Source of the DNA: Gammaproteobacteria bacterium
GTDB lineage: Bacteria; Pseudomonadota; Gammaproteobacteria; Steroidobacterales; JABDKV01
Length of the DNA: 63,067 nucleotides
Assembly (NCBI GenBank): GCA_024638445.1
Contig: JAHEKH010000004.1
Location: 1 to 63,067 of the forward strand
Direction of reading: 5' to 3'
Part shown: positions 24,976-34,211 of the stretch, piece by piece
How positions within the stretch are numbered: position 1 is the stretch's first letter
Layout of the letters: each line of letters starts with the position of its first letter
Translations under genes and position numbers: made by a program
The notes under the pieces: generated by a model
The model's input: only the letters and a program-made list of their open reading frames with translations
What the model was told of the DNA's origin: nothing
Database searches by the model: none

Positions 24976-27682
24976 TCAGCGTCCCTTTGTGCTCGTCGAC
25001 GGTTCGTCGTACCTGTACCGCGCGTTTCATGCGCTTCCGCCGCTGACCAGCGCGGCGGGCGAGCCGACCGGGGCGATACTCGGCGTGACCAACATGCTGC
25101 TCAAGCTGTTGCGCGAGTACGACCCCGAGTACGTCGCCGTGGTATTTGACGCCAAGGGCAAGACATTCCGCGACGAGCTGTATGCGGAATACAAGGCACA
25201 CCGTCCGCCCATGCCGGATGAACTGCGCCAGCAGCTCGAGCCACTCAAAGACATCGTGGAGGCGCTGGGGCTGCCGCTGGTGCAGATCAGCGGCGTCGAG
25301 GCTGACGACGTCATCGGCACGCTGGCCATCCAGGCGAAAGAATCCGGGATGGACACATTTGTTTCGACAATCGACAAGGACATGGCGCAGTTCGTAGCCC
25401 GCGGCATCACGCTGGTCGACACGATGTTCGACCGGGTGATGGACCGCGAAAAGGTGCGCGACAAGTTCGGTGTCGATCCCGAGCAGATCATCGACTACCT
25501 CGCGCTGGTCGGCGACAAGTCCGACAACATTCCCGGCGTGCCCGGGGTTGGTCCGAAAACCGCGTCCGGGCTGCTCAACCACTTTCGCGGCATCGACGAT
25601 ATCTATGCCGACCTCGACGAGGTGGCCAACGTCAAGGTGCGTGGCGCCGGCAAGCTTGGCGCAAAACTGGACAAGCACCGCGACGACGTCGCGTTGTCGC
25701 GCAAGCTGGCAACCATCGTCACTGACGTGGAACTGGAGCTCAAACCCAAAGAACTGGTGCGAAAACCGGCCGACGAAGACCGTCTGCGTGAAATCTACGA
25801 CCGGCTCGACCTGAACTCGCTGCTGCGGCAGCTGCCGAAGGCTGAAGACACTCCGCCGCCCTCCGAGTCAGTTGAAGGCAATTACGAGACAGTGCTGACC
25901 AGGGCCGTATTGAAGAAGATGCTCGCGGCCCTGAAGAAGGCAAAGCTGGTGGTCCTCGATACCGAGACCACCAGCCTCAACTACATGGATGCCCGGATTG
26001 TCGGTCTCAGCTTCAGCATCGCCAAAGGCGAAGCGTGGTATGTGCCCGTTGCGCATGACTATCCCGGCGCACCCAGACAGCTGGACCGTGACGACGTCCT
26101 GGAAGCCTTGCGCGATTTTCTCGAGGACGAGTCCATCGACAAGGCCGGGCATCACCTGAAGTACGACGCCCACGTGCTGATGAACCACGGGATTACGCTG
26201 GGCGGGATGCGTTACGACACCATGCTCGAGTCCTACGTGCTCAACAGCACGGCCGGCCGCCACGACATGGACTCGCTGGCCGCACGCTACCTCGAGCGTA
26301 AGACCATCAAGTACGAAGACGTTGCCGGCAAGGGCGCCAAACAGCTGAGCTTCAACCAGGTCGCGCTGGAGGAGGCCGCCCCCTATGCGGCCGAGGATGC
26401 CGACATCACTTTCCAGCTGCATCGAAAACTGTGGCCGCGACTCAAAGCCTTGCCGGCACTGTCGAAGCTTTACACGACGATCGAGCAGCCGCTGGTGCAT
26501 GTCCTGCAGGAGATGGAATACCGCGGCGTGCTGCTGGATACCGGCATGCTGGCGGAGATGAGCGAGGAATTTCGCGAGCGCATGGCCGACATCGAGCAAA
26601 GCGCTCACAAGGAGGCCGGCGCACCGTTCAACCTGGAATCGCCCAAGCAGCTCCAGGAAATCCTGTTCGAACGCCTGGGCCTGCCGGTTCTGCGGCGGAC
26701 GCCGAAACGCCAGCCGTCGACCGCCGAGGACGTCCTGCAGGAACTGGCGGCCGACTACCCCCTGCCCGGGCTGATTCTCCAGTACCGCAGCCTCAGCAAG
26801 CTGCGCTCGACCTACACCGAAAAGCTGCCGCTGCAGGTCAACGAGAAGACCGGGCGCGTGCACACCTCGTATCACCAGGCGGTAGCCGCGACAGGACGCC
26901 TGTCGTCGGCCGACCCCAATCTGCAGAACATCCCGATCCGCACCGAGGAAGGCCGGCGCATTCGCCAGGCCTTCGTGCCGCCGCGTGGCAGCATCCTGCT
27001 GGCCGCCGATTATTCGCAGATCGAGCTGCGCATCATGGCGCACCTGTCCGGCGATCCCGGTCTGGTCGACGCCTTCGAGCAGGACCGCGACGTTCACCAG
27101 GCGACCGCCGCGGAAGTCTTCGGAACGCCGCTCGACAAGGTCGACCCCGAACAGCGGCGTGCAGCGAAGGCGATCAATTTCGGGCTGATCTATGGCATGT
27201 CGGCTTTCGGTCTCGCGCGTCAGCTCGGGATTGGCCGGCGTGAAGCGCAGGAGTACGTTGACCTGTATTTCGAACGCTATCCCGGCGTGCGCCAGTACAT
27301 GGACGACACCCGCAGCCGTGCGCGTGAGCAGGGTTACGTCGAAACGGTGTTCGGCCGGCGGCTTTATCTCAACGACATCCAGTCACGCAACGCGCCCCGG
27401 CGCCAGTACGCCGAGCGCAGCGCCATCAATGCACCCATGCAGGGCACCGCCGCCGACATCATCAAGCGCGCGATGCTGACGGTGCACCGCTGGCTGGAAG
27501 ATTCCGGGTCCGGCGCCCGGCTGATCATGCAGGTCCACGATGAGCTGGTGCTCGAAGTGCCACGCAAGGCCGCCGGCGAGGTTCGCGACAACGTCGTCGA
27601 GCTGATGGCCGGCGCGGCAGAGCTCAAGGTTCCGCTCAAGGTCGACACCGGCACCGGCAAGAACTGGGACGAAGCTCACTAA
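24956..27682 (+). CDS. polA: DNA polymerase I
   Basis: Replication and repair polymerase with all three activities. The 5'-3' nuclease occupies about residues 1-290 (FVLVDGSSYLYRAFHALP, SGVEADDVIGTLA, GDKSDNIPGVPGVGPKTA). The 3'-5' exonuclease (about 315-490) keeps VLDTETTS, HHLKYDAH and YAAEDADITF, so proofreading should work. Polymerase motifs A (DYSQIELRIMAHL), B (AKAINFGLIYG) and C (MQVHDELVLEV) are intact. Length 908 compares with 928 in E. coli. The ATG lies inside the lysA 3' end. Confidence 0.98.
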   Translation: MAKKKADQRPFVLVDGSSYLYRAFHALPPLTSAAGEPTGAILGVTNMLLKLLREYDPEYVAVVFDAKGKTFRDELYAEYKAHRPPMPDELRQQLEPLKDIVEALGLPLVQISGVEADDVIGTLAIQAKESGMDTFVSTIDKDMAQFVARGITLVDTMFDRVMDREKVRDKFGVDPEQIIDYLALVGDKSDNIPGVPGVGPKTASGLLNHFRGIDDIYADLDEVANVKVRGAGKLGAKLDKHRDDVALSRKLATIVTDVELELKPKELVRKPADEDRLREIYDRLDLNSLLRQLPKAEDTPPPSESVEGNYETVLTRAVLKKMLAALKKAKLVVLDTETTSLNYMDARIVGLSFSIAKGEAWYVPVAHDYPGAPRQLDRDDVLEALRDFLEDESIDKAGHHLKYDAHVLMNHGITLGGMRYDTMLESYVLNSTAGRHDMDSLAARYLERKTIKYEDVAGKGAKQLSFNQVALEEAAPYAAEDADITFQLHRKLWPRLKALPALSKLYTTIEQPLVHVLQEMEYRGVLLDTGMLAEMSEEFRERMADIEQSAHKEAGAPFNLESPKQLQEILFERLGLPVLRRTPKRQPSTAEDVLQELAADYPLPGLILQYRSLSKLRSTYTEKLPLQVNEKTGRVHTSYHQAVAATGRLSSADPNLQNIPIRTEEGRRIRQAFVPPRGSILLAADYSQIELRIMAHLSGDPGLVDAFEQDRDVHQATAAEVFGTPLDKVDPEQRRAAKAINFGLIYGMSAFGLARQLGIGRREAQEYVDLYFERYPGVRQYMDDTRSRAREQGYVETVFGRRLYLNDIQSRNAPRRQYAERSAINAPMQGTAADIIKRAMLTVHRWLEDSGSGARLIMQVHDELVLEVPRKAAGEVRDNVVELMAGAAELKVPLKVDTGTGKNWDEAH

Positions 27683-28105
27683 CCCCCGGGGCTTCGATCC
27701 CGATCCCGGCCCCTCGCCAGGCCAGCCCGATTCACCCCAAAAAACCGCCTTTCAGATGGCGAATTCCGTAGAGAAATTCTGAATTATTAGCAAAAACAAT
27801 CGCTTATGTCTTCGTTGCGATGCGGAACTTCGCCCACAAGACAGCATCCAACTATAACGAGCGCCATCAACGACGCTCGCCCGCTACCCTCCCTGAGCGG
27901 GCAAGCGCCCGGCCACCCCATGCCGGGCAACAAGCTGCCCCGGTGCTATCCCCTACGTTTAAGGCACCGGGGCTCTTTTTTTCCTGGTCCGCCGGGCACC
28001 CACCGCTGTTTCTTCAGCCGCTCTGGACCGCGTCCAGTCTCCGTCGACGAGCCGCATCGTCGTCTATGCTTTTTTGCAGGACGAGCCGATTGCAGGGAGG
28101 TCGAC
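27683..28105 (+). other. Intergenic leader between polA and the dockerin-type gene (423 bp)
   Basis: No convincing gene; the frame of the downstream protein is open from 27806 but its first 100 codons are low-quality. The stretch holds a series of hairpins at 27879-27981 (separate entry) and a ribosome site GGGAGG just before the ATG at 28106. No good sigma-70 pair was found. Confidence 0.6.
27879..27981 (+). promoter_or_regulatory. Structured leader: three successive hairpins, the last terminator-like
   Basis: Hairpin 1: GCCCGCT (27879-27885) with AGCGGGC (27896-27902). Hairpin 2: GCCCGGC (27907-27913) with GCCGGGC (27922-27928). Hairpin 3: GCCCCGGTGC (27937-27946) with GCACCGGGGC (27964-27973), a perfect 10-bp stem followed by TCTTTTTTT. 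The third could terminate polA transcripts or act as an attenuator for the secreted-protein gene that starts about 125 bases later. It matches no riboswitch family I know. Confidence 0.6.
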
Positions 28106-31100
28106 ATGACACGCTCCGCACTGCCAGGGATAGTTGCGTTGGTTCTGCTTGGCACAGCCGCGCACGCCGATCACCCCAGTCCGTATCCGTGGACACTGTC
28201 TACCTCGGATTTCGATTACGACATTTTTTTTGATGCATCGAACCCCTACGATTGCTCCTCCGGGGACGATGTGCCGTCTAATGCCGACGGCAATTTCATT
28301 TCCGTCGCCACCGCACAATGGATGGCCAACGCGCTGGACCGTCAGGGCAATGCCGTGCCGGGCTTCCCCGACGGCTATCACCCCGGCTATGTGAATCTCG
28401 GCTTTAAGGCACCGGACTTCAACGGCGAGGATGACGAGGTGCTCGTGTACGACTGCGCGCCGCGCGAGGACGGGCCGCATGAAGACGACGACTGCGACAG
28501 CGGCCGTGCCACTTTTACGCGCATCATCATGCCGTCGACGCTTTTTTGCTCCTCGTCGGAGCGCAACGTGCGCCGGGTCATGGGCCACGAGCTGTGGCAC
28601 CACGTCGAGCAGGCCTACTCGGACAAGTTCGGCGAATGGGGGAAAGTGGCCTGGGAAGGTACCGCCCGCATGATGGAAGACCAGGTGTACGACGATATTG
28701 ACGGCGATGACACGCTGAGATTCGACAACGAGGTAAACGGCTACCTGGGTAATCCCAACCAGGAGTTCTGGCGCAGCTCTTATCGCTCCGCGCTGGGGTG
28801 GAAATACATGGCCGAGCAGTACGGCACGGTCACCACCGAGCCCCAGGTCGGCGTCGATTTCATCCGCCAGTTCTGGGAGAACGTCGAGGCAAACGACGAC
28901 ACACCGGATCTGCCGGGCACGATCGAGCAGACCATTCAGGACTTCTCACCCAACACCAGTCTGCGTGAGTGGTTTCACGATTTCACGACCGCCAATCTTG
29001 CCCAGCAGTATGATGCCAGCGGTCTGCCGGACGCCGACAAGTTCACCTATATCGACAACAACGACGGAAACGGCACTGCTTTCGCGCCGGTCGGCCGCAC
29101 GTGGACGGGCAGCATTTTCTCCGCCGACTCTGCCGTCTCGGCGGTCGTGCGTTGGGGAGCGTCTTACTATGAAGCCGAAGGGACGTGTATTCCCGGCTGG
29201 TTCATGGGCTACCGGGCGCGCAATGCTGACGACGCACGGCACGCGCTTGCCGCGGTAACGCTATCCGATGAGGTCGGGCGGCTGATACGGGGTGGTGGCG
29301 AGGAGTTTGCGGTCGCCTTCCTGCAGCCGGACCCACCACTGTACAACCGCCTGGTGGCCGGCATCACGGCAGGCGACGACCAGATCGCCTTCAGCTACGA
29401 GTTCGACTGCGGCCCGGGCAGCATCGATATCGCGCTGCCCACCAGCCTCTATCCGACCTTTGTCGGCCCGCCCGATGATCCCCGTAACCTGATCGTGCGG
29501 CTGCGGGTCAACGGCCCGGACGGGCTGGGCGGGGCCTCGGTCGTCGGCCTGCAGAAAGAGGACTTCCAGGTCTATGTCGGCACGCTCGGCAACCCGGCCG
29601 ATGAGGCACAGGTGGTCGGTGGACGCGACGTGCTCGGCGAGTACTGGATCACGGTCAAGCCACCGGCAAAGGGCAACACCAATACCTACGACTTGCACGT
29701 TTCCATGGGTGGCGGCGTGCTGAGCATCGACGACTCCAGCGCGAACTCGGTCAGCTATGAAGAGAAATTGCTGGACCAGGTACTGGTAATCGACCGCTCG
29801 GGCAGCATGATCGTGCCCGTCGATGCGACGAAGCTGGAGGCCGCACAGAATGCCGCCAGCCTGTTTGTCGATATCAGCGCGGAAACCGACCGCATCGGGC
29901 TGGTCAGCTTCAGCAGCAACGCGGTAACTGATGCCACCCTGTCCGACGCGACCGGCACGCACAAGGACACCGTCAAGACCAAGCTCGCGGCGCTTACCGC
30001 GGCCGGTGGCACGTCGATCGGTGACGGTCTGGACGAGGGTGCCGACCAGCTGTTCCTCAACGGCGTTGGCGCAGGCGAAGACTGGCTGGTGCTGCTGAGC
30101 GACGGCGTCGAAACCGACCAGCTGTTCTGGGACAACGTCCAGGCCGGCATCGTCGCCCAGGGCGTGCGGATCAACACGATCGCGCTCGGCGCCGATGCCG
30201 ACCAGGTCCTGCTGCAGGATATCGCCAACACCACCGGCGGACAGTTTTACTTCGTCGACGCCAACAGCTTCCGCGGCGGTAGCGCCAGCGTTGCCAACGA
30301 ACTGGCCGACGTCTATGCCTCGAACCTTGAGGCCATGCGCGGTCATGAACGGCTGTGGGAAGTCTCCGGCCACCTGTTGACGGAAACCTCATTCGACATC
30401 GAGATCGAGGGCGACGGTCTCTCCGACATCAACCTGTTTTTCAACTGGGAGGATGCCGACGACACGCTCGACGTGGAAATCCTGCGCCCCGACGGCACGC
30501 CGGTCACTGACGGATCGAATGGCGCGAGCGTGGTCCACGAGGCCACCCACGTGGTGACGCAGCTGCCGGTGATGACCGCCGGCACCTGGACCGTAAATCT
30601 CACCGCCGATACCGGCTCGCCGCGCTACATAGGCATTCTCTCCGGTCGCGACACCCAGGGGCCGGAGCTCACCGTCCAGTTTGCACAGAACGATGATGAC
30701 GTGTTCTCCGAGATCGTCGGCGGCTACTACCTGCGTGGATTGCCGCAGCCGATCACTGCCACCCTGATCGATGACACCGGGGCGGTGACCGGCGCGCGGG
30801 TGCTCGCCTCCATAGAGCACCCCGATGGCACCGTCATCGACCTGCGGCTGTCGGACGACGGACTGCATGGCGATGGCGCGGCCAACGACGGGATCTATGC
30901 CAACCGTTATACCCGCACGACGGCATTCAGCTTGCCCGATCAGCCCGATGCACCGGGCAGCGGCTCACGCGGCAGCTACAACGTCAGCGTGACCGCCGGT
31001 GGCACGGACAACAACCAGAACGTGTTCAACCGGATTCGCAAAGGCACTTTCCAGGTGCTCGAGCTCGACGGCCTGAAGCCGGGAGCCGACCCGTCGGACG

Positions 31101-32527
31101 GCGACATGGACGGCATGCCGGATCGCTACGAGGTGCTGCACGACTGCCTCGACCCGGTCGTCGACGACGCCGCCGCGGATGAAGACCAGAACGGCATAAC
31201 CAACCTCGACGAGTACGAGGCGGGATTCGATCCCTGCCACCCCGACACGGACCGCGGCGGGGAATCCGACGTCTCGGAGCGAACGCGGGGCGCCAACCCG
31301 TTCGACCCGATCGATGACTTTCTGCCGCGGCTGATCGACGTCGAAATCGTGGACTACGTCTCCGAGCACCTCGACTTTCCGCGTGCCGATGACCTGCAGC
31401 CGAACTCGCTGCTGATCCGTTACCAGCTCAAACCCCAGTATCACCAGATGCGCCTGCTGCGCCGGTCGTTCGGTCCCACTTTTACCGAGGTGGCGGTATT
31501 CGACCCCCATGCCGAGGGCGGTCTGTATCGCGACACCGGGCTGATCAACAATATTCTTTACGAGTACCGGTTACAGCCGATCGATATCAACGGTTTCGAG
31601 GGAACGCCGAGCCACATCATCTCTGGCGTACCAAAGCTCGACCCGGTACCGCCGATCGGCAGCGTGCTGATCAACCACGGTCAACAGACGACTACCGGCA
31701 CACTCGTCAACCTGTCCCTGTCGGCATCGGCCGGAACTACCGAAGTCAAGATTTCCAACGACCCGAACCTCGACGATGACACCTGGGACGTCTTCGATAG
31801 CCCCTTTATCTCCTGGGGTGTCGATCCCGATCCCGTCAGCGGCGAGGCAACCGTCTACGTGCAATACCGCGACGGCGCCGGCAACGTTTCGCCCAGCGTC
31901 TACGAAGATTCGATAACCGTGGTGGACGGTAACGCCGTTGGCACGATAACCGGCAATGTCTATCTGGGTGCCGCCCGGGGCGGCCCGGTCCCCGCCGAGG
32001 GCATCACCCTCGTGCCGGATGGCCCCGGCGACAACTGGCCCGAGTTCACGCGCTCAAACGGCTTCTACGTGATTCGCAACCTCGAGCCCGGCACGTATGA
32101 CCTCACCGCGCACTACCCGAACTACGAGTCAGAGACCCTATCCGGCGTGGTGGTCGTGCAAAACGGTACAACCAGCTTGCGTGACATCATTCTCGGCGCG
32201 GCCGATACCGATGGCGACGGCGTCGCCGACATCGCAGATAACTGCAGCCTGGAGGCAAATAACCGCCAGCACGACACCGACGCCGACGGCTTTGGCAACG
32301 CCTGCGATCTCGACCTGAACAACGACTGCACCGTCAATTTCCTCGATCTCTCCATGTTCGAGACAGTGTTCTTCACCAGCGATCCCGATGCCGACACAAA
32401 CCAGGACGGCACGGTGAACTTCCTCGACCTGATCGTCATGGAGCAATTGTTCTTTGGCCCACCCGGCCCGAGCGGGATTCCGACCGTCTGCGATCAAGCG
32501 GGGCACGCCGACCGACCGCACCACTAG
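28106..32527 (+). CDS. Giant secreted zincin–vWA–dockerin protein
   Basis: 1473-residue exported multidomain protein. ATG 28106 follows GGGAGG and opens a signal peptide (MTRSALPGIVALVLLGTAAHA). A metalloprotease-like N-terminal part carries HELWH at 161-165 with downstream WEGTARMMED as possible third ligand. A von Willebrand A domain begins near 555 with the MIDAS motif DRSGSM at 563. A choice-of-anchor-like beta domain (LSDDGLHGDGAANDGIY) comes near 920. A CarboxypepD_reg-like domain lies near 1280-1360. The C terminus has a calcium-rich thrombospondin-3-like segment (DTDGDGVADIADNC) and a two-repeat type I dockerin (DLNNDCTVNFLDLS, DTNQDGTVNFLDLI). It probably acts at the cell surface. 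It interrupts the usual polA–engB neighbourhood. Confidence 0.88.
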   Translation: MTRSALPGIVALVLLGTAAHADHPSPYPWTLSTSDFDYDIFFDASNPYDCSSGDDVPSNADGNFISVATAQWMANALDRQGNAVPGFPDGYHPGYVNLGFKAPDFNGEDDEVLVYDCAPREDGPHEDDDCDSGRATFTRIIMPSTLFCSSSERNVRRVMGHELWHHVEQAYSDKFGEWGKVAWEGTARMMEDQVYDDIDGDDTLRFDNEVNGYLGNPNQEFWRSSYRSALGWKYMAEQYGTVTTEPQVGVDFIRQFWENVEANDDTPDLPGTIEQTIQDFSPNTSLREWFHDFTTANLAQQYDASGLPDADKFTYIDNNDGNGTAFAPVGRTWTGSIFSADSAVSAVVRWGASYYEAEGTCIPGWFMGYRARNADDARHALAAVTLSDEVGRLIRGGGEEFAVAFLQPDPPLYNRLVAGITAGDDQIAFSYEFDCGPGSIDIALPTSLYPTFVGPPDDPRNLIVRLRVNGPDGLGGASVVGLQKEDFQVYVGTLGNPADEAQVVGGRDVLGEYWITVKPPAKGNTNTYDLHVSMGGGVLSIDDSSANSVSYEEKLLDQVLVIDRSGSMIVPVDATKLEAAQNAASLFVDISAETDRIGLVSFSSNAVTDATLSDATGTHKDTVKTKLAALTAAGGTSIGDGLDEGADQLFLNGVGAGEDWLVLLSDGVETDQLFWDNVQAGIVAQGVRINTIALGADADQVLLQDIANTTGGQFYFVDANSFRGGSASVANELADVYASNLEAMRGHERLWEVSGHLLTETSFDIEIEGDGLSDINLFFNWEDADDTLDVEILRPDGTPVTDGSNGASVVHEATHVVTQLPVMTAGTWTVNLTADTGSPRYIGILSGRDTQGPELTVQFAQNDDDVFSEIVGGYYLRGLPQPITATLIDDTGAVTGARVLASIEHPDGTVIDLRLSDDGLHGDGAANDGIYANRYTRTTAFSLPDQPDAPGSGSRGSYNVSVTAGGTDNNQNVFNRIRKGTFQVLELDGLKPGADPSDGDMDGMPDRYEVLHDCLDPVVDDAAADEDQNGITNLDEYEAGFDPCHPDTDRGGESDVSERTRGANPFDPIDDFLPRLIDVEIVDYVSEHLDFPRADDLQPNSLLIRYQLKPQYHQMRLLRRSFGPTFTEVAVFDPHAEGGLYRDTGLINNILYEYRLQPIDINGFEGTPSHIISGVPKLDPVPPIGSVLINHGQQTTTGTLVNLSLSASAGTTEVKISNDPNLDDDTWDVFDSPFISWGVDPDPVSGEATVYVQYRDGAGNVSPSVYEDSITVVDGNAVGTITGNVYLGAARGGPVPAEGITLVPDGPGDNWPEFTRSNGFYVIRNLEPGTYDLTAHYPNYESETLSGVVVVQNGTTSLRDIILGAADTDGDGVADIADNCSLEANNRQHDTDADGFGNACDLDLNNDCTVNFLDLSMFETVFFTSDPDADTNQDGTVNFLDLIVMEQLFFGPPGPSGIPTVCDQAGHADRPHH

Positions 32528-32538
32528 GGGAAACAAAG

Positions 32539-33046
32539 ATCGCGGCTGGAAGCCGCTGCTACGGCCTTATTCGCCAAAGCCTAAGCGAGAGAGCTGCCGG
32601 TGCCTTTCTTTGATGACGTCAGATCCTCGGCACCAAAGAGAGGTGCCGGCAGATCGCTCGCGCAATCTCGCAATCAATGAACACTGTGCGGACTTCACCC
32701 CAGCGGCGAAACCGGGGAATCGCGGCTGGAAGCCGCTGCTACGGCCTTATTCGCCAAAGCCTAAGCGAGAGAGCTGCCGGTGCCTTTCTTTGGTGACGTC
32801 AGATCCTCGGCACCAAAGAGAGGTGCCGGCAGATCGCTCGCGCAATCTCGCAATCAATGAACACTGTGCGGACTTCACCCCAGCGGCGAAACCGGGGAAT
32901 CGCGGCTGGAAGCCGCTGCTACGGCCTTATTCGCCAAAGCCTAAGCGAGAGAGCTGCCGGTGCCTTTCTTTGATGACGTCAGATCCTCGGCAGCAATGAA
33001 AGGTACCGGCAGATCGCTCGCGCAATCTCGGAACAAATCCTAAGGG
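32539..33046. repeat. Tandem long-hairpin repeats, type A (units 1-3)
   Basis: Units begin at 32539, 32719 and 32899 (ATCGCGGCTGG). The first two are 180 bases and nearly identical; the third is 148 bases and switches to type B sequence in its 3' half. Each unit has a short REP-like palindrome GCGGCTGGAAGCCGC, then a near-palindrome of about 77 bases (unit 1: 32585-32661). Its arms run GCGAGAGAGCTGCCGGTGCC and GGTGCCGGCAGATCGCTCGC around a conserved loop containing TGACGTCAGATCCTCGGCA (unit 2 starts GGTGACGTC). The array begins 11 bases after the stop of the secreted-protein gene. Confidence 0.9.
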
Positions 33047-33483
33047 ATCGCGGCTGATAGCCGCTCCTGCGCCGGTCGTAATCGCGATGACCTCAGCGAG
33101 AGAGCTGTCGGTGCCTTTTCTTGATGACGTCAGATCCTCGGCAGCAAGAAAAGGTGCCGGCAGATCGCTCGCGCAATCTCGGAACAAATCCTAAGGGATC
33201 GCGGCTGATAGCCGCTCCTGCGCCGGTCGTAATCGCGATGACCTCAGCGAGAGAGCTGTCGGTGCCTTTTCTTGATGACGTCAGATCCTCGGCAGCAAGA
33301 AAAGGTGCCGGCAGATCACTCGCGCAATCTCGGAACAAAGCCCAAGGGATCGCGGCTGCCAGCCACTCCCGCGCCGGTCGTAATCACGATGGCCTCAGCG
33401 AGAGAGCTGCCGGTGCCTTTCTTTGATGACGTCAGATCCTCGGCACCAAAGAGAGGTGCCGGCAGATCGCTCGCGCAATCTAG
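33047..33483. repeat. Tandem long-hairpin repeats, type B (units 4-6)
   Basis: Units begin at 33047, 33198 and 33349 (spacing 151 bases). They share the hairpin design of type A, but the inner arm is CCTTTTCTTG/CAAGAAAAGG instead of CCTTTCTTTG/CAAAGAGAGG. The two sides changed together, keeping pairing. The last unit starts as type B and ends as type A, the mirror image of unit 3. The REP-like head varies only in its loop (GGA, GAT), apart from one stem mismatch in unit 6. Nothing else is seen between 32528 and 33508. Confidence 0.9.
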
Positions 33484-33508
33484 CAAAAGGAGAACCGCGG
33501 AAGCCGGG

Positions 33509-34096
33509 TCAGAGCCCCATCATGCGGGCGAGGGTGGCGCGGGCCTCACCGACGCCCTGCTTCGAGTGTGCCGAAAAGAGCTGCGCGGTGACGGTGTCGC
33601 CCAACTCGCGGCGCACGCCGAGCAGCGTGCTGGCGGCCTTGCCCCGGCTGAGCTTGTCCGCCTTCGTCAGCAACGCGTGCACCGGGCAGTCATAGGCCAA
33701 CGCCCAGTCCAGCATCCGCTCGTCGAATTCCGTCAGCGGCCGCCGCACGTCCATCACCAGGAACAACCCCTCGAGGCTGCGCCGCCGGCTGAAATAGGCC
33801 TCCATGAGCACCCGCCAGTGCCGCCGCATCTTTTCCGGCACCTTGGCATAGCCATAGCCCGGCAGGTCCACCAGCCGGTGCGACCCGTCAATCTCGAAAA
33901 AGTTGATCAGCTGCGTGCGGCCTGGCGTCTTGCTGATCCGGGCCAGCTGCTTCTGCCCCGCAATGACGTTGATCGCGCTGGATTTCCCGGCATTCGAGCG
34001 GCCGGCGAAGGCCACCTCCAGACCCTTGTCGGGCAGGAAATCGCCCGGTTGCCAGGCACTCTGCAGAAAACGGGCTTTCTGGAAGGGATTCGACAT
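33509..34096 (-). CDS. engB: Ribosome biogenesis GTPase EngB (YihA/YsxC)
   Basis: Essential GTPase for 50S subunit assembly. G1 [10 protein letters not shown]2 region [12 protein letters not shown]3 [12 protein letters not shown]4 LTKADKLSR and G5 FSAHSKQG are intact. The ATG at 34096 gives the family's usual N terminus ([16 protein letters not shown]). A longer open frame runs into the divergent cytochrome gene's upstream region and was rejected. The divergence from cytochrome c4 and dsbA is the classic gammaproteobacterial layout; polA, normally adjacent, is displaced by 5.8 kb of inserted sequence. Confidence 0.97.
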   Translation of the reverse strand: MSNPFQKARFLQSAWQPGDFLPDKGLEVAFAGRSNAGKSSAINVIAGQKQLARISKTPGRTQLINFFEIDGSHRLVDLPGYGYAKVPEKMRRHWRVLMEAYFSRRRSLEGLFLVMDVRRPLTEFDERMLDWALAYDCPVHALLTKADKLSRGKAASTLLGVRRELGDTVTAQLFSAHSKQGVGEARATLARMMGL

Positions 34097-34211
34097 ATCG
34101 GCTTCAGTTCCGGTCCCGGGGCGCGATAAACCGCCTCGATAGTGTAAAATCTCGCGGCCCGCGGCGGGGCGGCAGTCTATCGCCTCCATGCCGCATTGGA
34201 AAGGAGCTCGC

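Noticed and set aside
25868-27097. 409-residue minus-strand frame inside polA
   Set aside because: Shadow of the GC-rich polA reading frame; all polA motifs are intact on the plus strand.
27879-27981. Known riboswitch (c-di-GMP, SAH, cobalamin)
   Set aside because: The conserved cores of these families, as I recall them, are not present; only simple stems are visible.
27806-28105. 100-codon N-terminal extension of the dockerin-type protein
   Set aside because: It runs through the three hairpins and has no signal peptide; the ATG at 28106 has GGGAGG and a signal peptide.
29261-30373. 370-residue minus-strand frame inside the dockerin-type gene
   Set aside because: Antisense of the vWA region with no independent start signal or motif.
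32620-32640. TGACGTCA in the hairpin loops as a regulator-binding site
   Set aside because: It is an eight-base palindrome in a repeat; no bacterial regulator known to me is implied, and copies are not near a promoter.
32539-33483. CRISPR array or integron attC sites
   Set aside because: There are no unique spacers between short direct repeats, and no RYYYAAC/GTTRRRY core sites of attC.
32454-34129. Long open frames running through the hairpin array, with a 60-residue period
   Set aside because: The period equals the 180-base repeat and the frames are open only because the unit length is a multiple of three there; composition is low-complexity and the frames end in engB antisense.
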